Assembly: GCA_039800965.1 (NCBI GenBank)
Contig: JBDLPS010000189.1
Span: 1 to 11,077, forward strand
Direction: 5' to 3'
Length of the DNA: 11,077 nucleotides
From: ZC4RG30 sp039800965
Lineage (GTDB): Bacteria; Pseudomonadota; Gammaproteobacteria; Steroidobacterales; Steroidobacteraceae
The notes below the pieces were generated by a model. It saw only the letters and a list, made by a program, of their open reading frames with translations. It did no database searches and had not been told where the DNA came from. Below are positions 7,141-11,077 of the stretch, piece by piece. The first letter of the stretch is position 1, and each line of letters opens with the position of its first letter. The position numbers were made by a program, and so were the translations under genes.

Positions 7141-7695
7141 TCACGGCGTGGCCGGCGTCGTTGCATCCGTCGTCGAACCGGAGGCAGCTTCGGCGGAGGC
7201 CTTGGCGGCATCCTTCGCAGCCTGCCTGGCGGCAGCCCGCGCGGCCTTCTTCTCGGCCTTCTCCTGCGCCCGCTTGCGCTTGTCATCGCCCTGCTTGCGC
7301 TTGGCCTCCGCCAACTGGGCCTTTTCCTGGGCCTTGTCGCGCGCACGCTGCTCCTTGCGCTGCTGCTTGTTCAGCACCGGCGGCAGGAGACGTGCGTTGG
7401 CCGCGTACTTCGGCGGCTCCTCGAGGCAGGGGTCGGTCAACTTGCGCGGTGCTTCGGGTTCACGCGAATCAGGGATGCGCAGCGCGCCGCGGGAATTGAG
7501 CGGATCGAGGCCGGCCGGGACTCGGAGCGGGGCGTTGTTGCCAGCGTCCTCATAACCCTGCGGCTTGTTGCAGGCATTGACCCGGGCGGACTTGTCCCCG
7601 TGGCGCCAGGGCAGGTGCGAACAGCCTGCCAGCAGGACCAATCCAAGGCCCACGCAGGCCGCGCGGGTTAAATGACGGACGCGGAAGGCTTGCAT
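7141..7695 (-). CDS. Outer-membrane-type lipoprotein at the bamC locus, with BamC-like N-terminal segment only
   Basis: The 184-aa product has a lipoprotein signal peptide: basic start, hydrophobic 12-23, and lipobox LLAGC with C25 as the lipidated cysteine. Ser follows at +2, which predicts outer-membrane sorting. Residues 48-76 (Y..APLRVPAGLDPLNSRGALRIPD pattern) resemble the flexible N-terminal stretch of E. coli BamC (APL, then APAG, then P, G and IPV), the part known to lie along BamD. BamC's two folded helix-grip domains are absent. Instead, residues 109-172 are rich in Lys, Arg, Ala, Glu and Gln and probably helical or coiled-coil, ending in a Ser/Thr/Pro tail. The mature part keeps two other cysteines (C42, C90). 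It starts 22 bp after dapA with GAGGA 11 nt upstream, so the two are likely one operon, as dapA-bamC is in E. coli. The gene is sure; the BamC link is inference. Confidence 0.85.
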   Translation of the reverse strand: MQAFRVRHLTRAACVGLGLVLLAGCSHLPWRHGDKSARVNACNKPQGYEDAGNNAPLRVPAGLDPLNSRGALRIPDSREPEAPRKLTDPCLEEPPKYAANARLLPPVLNKQQRKEQRARDKAQEKAQLAEAKRKQGDDKRKRAQEKAEKKAARAAARQAAKDAAKASAEAASGSTTDATTPATP

Positions 7696-7717
7696 GGGAA
7701 TCGGGTTCCTCGGGGAA

Positions 7718-8620
7718 TCAGGGCGCCGCGGACAGCGGGATCTCCGCCTGGCGCAACGCGGCCTCGACTACCCCATGGTACCGCGCCGACAGCTCCGTGA
7801 GCGGAAGTCGCAACGCGCCCTCCATCAACCCCATCCGGGCAAGCGCCCATTTGACGGGGATGGGATTGGCCTCGACGAAGAGCTTTGCGTGGAGGCCGGC
7901 GAGTTTCACATCGATGCGCGCGGCTTCGGCGTGGTCGCCGCGGCCCGCCGCGCGGATCATGTCGCTCATGAGGCGCGGCGCGACGTTGGCGGTGACCGAG
8001 ATGACGCCAGAACAGCCGTGCTGCATCGCTTCCCGCACCGAGGCATCGTCTCCCGAAAGGATTTCGAAAGCCGCCGGACACGCCGCACGCAAGGCGCGGA
8101 TGCGGTCCATGGACGCAACAGCCTCCTTGATGGCGACGATGCGCGGCAGCGTCGCGAGCCTCCCGACGGTCTCCGGCAACATGTCGCAGGCCGTGCGGGA
8201 AGGCACGTTGTAGAGAACGACCGGCACGCTGCTGGCCTCGGCCGCGGCTTCGTAGTGGCGGTAAAGGCCTTCCTGGGTAGGGCGGTTGTAGGCCGGCGTG
8301 ACCAGCAGCACGCCATCCACGCCCAGCGTGGACATCTCGCGCACCTTGGCTACCGTAGATGCGGTGCTGTTGGTTCCTGCGCCAGCCACGATCTTGACGC
8401 GTCCGGCGGCACGCTCCTGCGCGCGCAGCACGAGATCGCGCAGCTCCTCGTCGGAGACCGTCGGGGATTCGCCGGTGGTGCCTCCGACGACGATGCCGTC
8501 GGTACCGTTGGCGAGGTGGAAATCGATCAGACGGGTCCAGGCCTCGCGATCGACCTCGCCCCCCGCACGCATGGGCGTGACGATGGCCACGTGGGTGCCT
8601 GAAAAGCCGGCAGCAACCAT
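7718..8620 (-). CDS. dapA: 4-hydroxy-tetrahydrodipicolinate synthase
   Basis: Condenses pyruvate with L-aspartate-4-semialdehyde, the first committed step of the diaminopimelate/lysine pathway that feeds peptidoglycan and lysine. The product is a 300-aa TIM-barrel protein (E. coli 292). The active site is complete: Schiff-base lysine K165 (IVAIKEA), the Tyr/Thr relay Y137 (VVLYNVPSRT), T49 and Y111, the substrate-binding R142, and the GGTTGES loop at 46-52. All are offset by exactly four from E. coli numbering. The frame is open upstream to 8725, but ATG 8620 gives the expected N-terminus (FSGTHVAIVTPM) and has GAGG 8 nt before it. It is divergent from gcvR and followed by the lipoprotein gene. 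A class as typical as E. coli DapA is likely, but lysine feedback residues were not assessed. Confidence 0.97.
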   Translation of the reverse strand: MVAAGFSGTHVAIVTPMRAGGEVDREAWTRLIDFHLANGTDGIVVGGTTGESPTVSDEELRDLVLRAQERAAGRVKIVAGAGTNSTASTVAKVREMSTLGVDGVLLVTPAYNRPTQEGLYRHYEAAAEASSVPVVLYNVPSRTACDMLPETVGRLATLPRIVAIKEAVASMDRIRALRAACPAAFEILSGDDASVREAMQHGCSGVISVTANVAPRLMSDMIRAAGRGDHAEAARIDVKLAGLHAKLFVEANPIPVKWALARMGLMEGALRLPLTELSARYHGVVEAALRQAEIPLSAAP

Positions 8621-8664
8621 TCGAGATCCTCGGGTCCTGGAAAAGGCCTGCGCAAAGGTGGCGG

Positions 8665-8694
8665 ATGTTACGGGCCGCGTGATATCCGGGGCAA
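8665..8694 (-). promoter_or_regulatory. Candidate sigma-70 promoter for dapA
   Basis: TTGCCC (8694-8689, 4/6) and TAACAT (8670-8665, 4/6) are separated by 18 bp on the minus strand. The predicted start is near 8658 and gives a leader of about 38 nt containing GAGG. Its -35 lies inside the spacer of the opposite gcvR candidate promoter. No riboswitch-like fold is evident in so short a leader. Confidence 0.3.
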
Positions 8695-8707
8695 GCACCG
8701 GTAGACT
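8679..8707 (+). promoter_or_regulatory. Candidate sigma-70 promoter for gcvR-bcp-(phoH)
   Basis: GTGATA (8679-8684, 4/6) and TAGACT (8702-8707, 4/6) are 17 bp apart. The predicted start is near 8714, 23 nt before the gcvR ATG. The matches are moderate and the call rests on spacing and position. Confidence 0.3.
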
Positions 8708-8736
8708 GGAGTCCGCCCTCCGCACCCTCAGGCCGC

Positions 8737-9267
8737 ATGAAGCAATATCTGGCTGTTTCCGCCATCGGCCCCGACCGGGCCGGTCTGGTCCATGATTTTA
8801 CGCGCACGGTCGCGGACTGCGGCGGCAGCATCTCCGACAGCCGGATGCTCGCCCTGGGAGCCGATTTCGGCCTGCAGATGCTGGTCGGGGGCAACTGGCA
8901 CGCCCTGGCCAAGCTCGAGACCGAGCTGGCCCGGTTCGCGGAATCCGCAGGCCTGGTGCTCAGCATCCGCCGCACGGACGCCCGGCCGCGCCGCGAAAGC
9001 CATCTGCCCTACTCGGTCGACGTCGTCTGCGTGGACCAGCCCGGTACGGTCGCCGGGCTCGCCGGCTTCTTCACCAGCCGCTCGATCGAGATCGGCGAGG
9101 TCGCCACGCGCAGCTATACCGCCGCGCAGACCGGTGCGTCGATGTTCTCGGTCCAGATGTCGGTGAACGTGCCGGCCCGGATCCACGTCTCGCAGCTGCG
9201 GGAGGATTTCATGGACTACTGCGACGCCCTGAACCTCGACGCGATACTGGAACCCGTCAAGAACTGA
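8737..9267 (+). CDS. gcvR: Glycine cleavage system regulator GcvR-like, double ACT-domain protein
   Basis: In E. coli, GcvR binds the activator GcvA and keeps the glycine cleavage operon off when glycine is low. This 176-aa product (E. coli 190) carries two ACT-type domains: residues 1-80 (YLAVSAIGPDRAGLVHDFTRTV, then GGSISDSRMLALGADFGLQMLV) and about 92-170 (YSVDVVCVDQPGTVAGLAGFF, then IEIGEVATRSY and SMFSVQMSVNVP). There is no DNA-binding domain, which fits action through a partner. It is divergent from dapA and followed after 15 bp by bcp, the same neighbours as in E. coli. The Shine-Dalgarno is poor (only AGG near the ATG). No gcvA is in the window, so whether it controls glycine cleavage here is inferred. 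Confidence 0.9.
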   Translation: MKQYLAVSAIGPDRAGLVHDFTRTVADCGGSISDSRMLALGADFGLQMLVGGNWHALAKLETELARFAESAGLVLSIRRTDARPRRESHLPYSVDVVCVDQPGTVAGLAGFFTSRSIEIGEVATRSYTAAQTGASMFSVQMSVNVPARIHVSQLREDFMDYCDALNLDAILEPVKN

Positions 9268-9282
9268 CTCCGGAACCCACCC

Positions 9283-9753
9283 ATGCCCAAGGTCGAACCC
9301 GGCTCGCCACTGCCCGCCTTTTCGCTGCCCTCGACCGACGGCACGGACTTCACGCCCGCCGCCGCGCGCGGCGAGGCGCTGGTCTTCTATTTCTACCCGA
9401 AGGACGCCACCCCGGGATGCACCACCGAGGCGGGCGACTTCCGCGATCTCCACCCGAAATTCCGGCGCGCAGGGGTTCGTATCCTCGGCATCTCCCGCGA
9501 CAGCCTGGCTTCCCACGCGAAATTCCGCGAGAAGCAGTCCCTGCCCTTCCACCTCCTGAGCGACGCGGACGAAAAGGCCTGCCGCCTCTTCGACGTCATC
9601 CGGGAAAAAAACATGTATGGCAAGAAGGTGATGGGCATCGAACGCAGCACCTTCCTGGTGGATGCGCGCGGCGTCCTTCGCCGCGAGTGGCGCAAGGTGA
9701 AAGTTGCCGGCCATGCGGAGGAAGTCCTTGAAGCAGCCCGCTCCCTCGACTGA
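9283..9753 (+). CDS. bcp: Thioredoxin-dependent peroxiredoxin Bcp/PrxQ
   Basis: Cytoplasmic peroxidase reducing hydrogen peroxide and organic hydroperoxides. The product is 156 aa with a thioredoxin-like fold. The active site FYPKDATPGCTTEA puts the peroxidatic cysteine at C46 with the supporting P39, T43 and later R123 (GIERSTFLVD). E. coli Bcp has a resolving cysteine five residues further on (GCTVQAC); here that position is glycine (G51). The only other cysteine is C100 in SDADEKACRLF, matching E. coli C99. It may therefore work as a 1-Cys enzyme or use C100 or an external thiol. It lies 15 bp after gcvR; the PhoH gene starts inside its last codons. Confidence 0.95.
   Translation: MPKVEPGSPLPAFSLPSTDGTDFTPAAARGEALVFYFYPKDATPGCTTEAGDFRDLHPKFRRAGVRILGISRDSLASHAKFREKQSLPFHLLSDADEKACRLFDVIREKNMYGKKVMGIERSTFLVDARGVLRREWRKVKVAGHAEEVLEAARSLD
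9717..9721 (+). promoter_or_regulatory. Ribosome-binding site that decides the PIN-PhoH start
   Basis: GGAGG lies within the end of bcp, 6 nt before the TTG at 9728. The in-frame ATG at 9713 has no comparable site upstream, so the TTG is the better start. Confidence 0.55.
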
Positions 9754-11077
9754 GGCCCGACGCCTCTACGTCCTCGACACCAACGTGCTGATGCACGACC
9801 CGGCGGCCATCTTCCGCTTCGAGGAACACGACATCTACCTGCCGATGGTGGTCCTTGAGGAACTGGACCACCACAAGAAAGGTCTTTCCGAGCCCGCCCG
9901 GAACGTAAGACAGGTGAGCCGCTTCCTCGACGACCTCATGCGGGGCGCGGGTAAGGCGGACATCGACGCCGGCATCCGCATCGCTGCCGCGCTCACCCTG
10001 CACGAAAAACATGCGCCCACCGGCAGGATCTTCTTCCAGACACGATCCCTGGGCGCACGCCTGCCGGAAGGCCTGCCGGGCAACGAGCCCGACAACTCGA
10101 TCCTCGCGCATACGCTGGCGCTGCAAAACGAATTCCCCACCCGTCGCGTCACGCTGGTGTCCAAGGACATCAACCTGCGCATCAAGGCAACGGTCGTCGG
10201 CGTTCACGCGGAGGACTACAGCAGCGACCGAACCATCGACGACGTGGACCTGCTCGACGTGGGAACCCAGGTCCTGGCGGCCGACTTCTGGGAAAAGCAC
10301 GGTACAGCGATGCGTTCGTGGCAGCAGGACGGCGGCACCTGGTACGCCCTGCAGGGCCCGGAAGTGGCCGGGTGGCACGTCAACCAGTTCGTGCACGAGG
10401 ATCGCGAACAGGGCATCGAGGCGATCGTGCGCCGACTCGACGGGGATTCGGCGACGTTGCAGCTGGCCAGGGACTACCGTGGCAAGCAAGCGGTATGGGG
10501 CATCGGAGCCCGCAACCGCGAACAGAATTTCGCGCTCAACCTGCTGATGGACCCGGAGATCGACATCGTCACGATCCTCGGACCCGCCGGCACCGGCAAG
10601 ACGCTGCTGGCGCTTGCCGCAGGCCTGGCACAGACGCTGGACGAGAACCGTTTCAGCGAGATCATCATGACGCGCGTGACGATACCCATCGGGGAAGACA
10701 TCGGCTTCCTGCCCGGCACCGAGGAAGAGAAAATGGAGCCCTGGATGGGCGCCCTCATGGACAACCTCGAGGTCCTCACACGGAGCACGGAGGGCGGAAA
10801 CTGGGGCCGTGCCGCCACCAACGACCTCCTCCGCAACAGGATCAAGGTCCGTTCACTGAACTTCATGCGCGGCCGCACCTTCGTGAACCGCTTCGTCCTC
10901 GTCGACGAGGCACAAAACCTCACACCCAAACAGATGAAGACGCTGGTCACGCGCGCCGGCCCGGGCACCAAGCTGGTCTGCATCGGCAACGTCGCGCAGA
11001 TCGACACCCCCTACCTGACGGAAACGACCTCCGGACTGACCTATGTGGTGAACCGGTTCCGCGGTTGGGAACACGCC
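9728..11077 (+). CDS. PIN domain-PhoH family ATPase (PhoH2/YlaK type), 3' truncated by window edge
   Basis: Fusion of an N-terminal PIN ribonuclease domain with a C-terminal PhoH P-loop ATPase; characterised PhoH2 proteins are ATP-dependent RNA helicase/RNases. 450 codons are visible and the frame runs off the window. The PIN domain (about 12-150) shows LYVLDTNVLMHDP with D17, LEELD, EPDNSIL, and SKDINLRIKA for the metal-binding acidic residues. The PhoH domain has Walker A GPAGTGKTLL (285-292 core), TRVTIPIGEDIGFLPG, and Walker B FVLVDEAQNLTPKQM (D393, E394), then GNVAQIDTPY. I chose TTG 9728 because GGAGG lies 6 nt before it; ATG 9713 in the same frame would add five residues. It overlaps the end of bcp by 26 nt, suggesting coupling. 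No antitoxin gene precedes it, unlike mycobacterial PhoAT-PhoH2. Confidence 0.93.
   Translation, partial: MKQPAPSTEARRLYVLDTNVLMHDPAAIFRFEEHDIYLPMVVLEELDHHKKGLSEPARNVRQVSRFLDDLMRGAGKADIDAGIRIAAALTLHEKHAPTGRIFFQTRSLGARLPEGLPGNEPDNSILAHTLALQNEFPTRRVTLVSKDINLRIKATVVGVHAEDYSSDRTIDDVDLLDVGTQVLAADFWEKHGTAMRSWQQDGGTWYALQGPEVAGWHVNQFVHEDREQGIEAIVRRLDGDSATLQLARDYRGKQAVWGIGARNREQNFALNLLMDPEIDIVTILGPAGTGKTLLALAAGLAQTLDENRFSEIIMTRVTIPIGEDIGFLPGTEEEKMEPWMGALMDNLEVLTRSTEGGNWGRAATNDLLRNRIKVRSLNFMRGRTFVNRFVLVDEAQNLTPKQMKTLVTRAGPGTKLVCIGNVAQIDTPYLTETTSGLTYVVNRFRGWEHA

Noticed and set aside
8621..8725. N-terminal extension of dapA
   Set aside because: No DapA similarity; ATG 8620 has a good ribosome site and matches the family N-terminus.
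9728..10180. PIN domain as a VapC-type toxin of a toxin-antitoxin pair
   Set aside because: It is fused in frame to a PhoH ATPase, and the gene just upstream is bcp, not an antitoxin.
9596..10489. Minus-strand 297-codon frame antisense to the PIN-PhoH gene
   Set aside because: His/Val/Arg-rich shadow of the real gene with no motif.

Overview
This window is a GC-rich (clearly above 60% by eye), tightly packed stretch of bacterial chromosome. The gene content and order point to a gammaproteobacterium, probably near the Xanthomonadales/Nevskiales/Steroidobacter-type lineages. The lineage is inferred from synteny and codon bias, not from a marker tree. All complete genes look intact, and I see no insertion sequence, phage gene, CRISPR array, toxin-antitoxin pair or island signature.

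Left part (1-4290). The tail-specific periplasmic protease Prc (+) converges on a DUF1249/YqiB-type gene (-), and a 27-bp palindrome contains both stop codons. DUF1249 sits directly downstream of orn (oligoribonuclease, -). Orn is divergent from rsgA (30S-maturation GTPase, +) across 39 bp, an arrangement also known in E. coli. The first 65 bases may hold the start of another divergent gene on the minus strand.

Middle part (4296-7695, all minus). Read in transcription order this is: a lipoprotein gene, tRNA-Ser(GGA), the small SRP RNA (ffs), dnaX, ybaB and recR. The tRNA and SRP RNA are 8-10 nt apart. The dnaX start lies about 32 nt past the SRP RNA end, ybaB starts across the dnaX stop, and recR follows after 10 nt. 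The dnaX-ybaB-recR order (clamp-loader tau, nucleoid protein, recombination mediator) is classical.

Right part (7141-11077). dapA (lysine/diaminopimelate pathway, -) is followed by the lipoprotein gene at the position that bamC/nlpB occupies in E. coli. Divergently, gcvR, bcp and a PIN-PhoH ATPase gene run on the plus strand to the window edge; the last is cut off at 450 codons. The order lipoprotein-dapA / gcvR-bcp matches E. coli bamC-dapA / gcvR-bcp, which is the main reason to read the lipoprotein as a highly reduced BamC-like protein.

I do not see a clear new biological system. The points most worth checking are: the BamC-locus lipoprotein, which keeps a BamC-like N-terminal motif but has a basic Lys/Ala/Glu tail in place of BamC's folded domains; complementarity between the SRP RNA 5' strand and the dnaX ribosome-binding region; the stop-codon palindrome between prc and DUF1249; and a Bcp peroxiredoxin without the usual nearby resolving cysteine.
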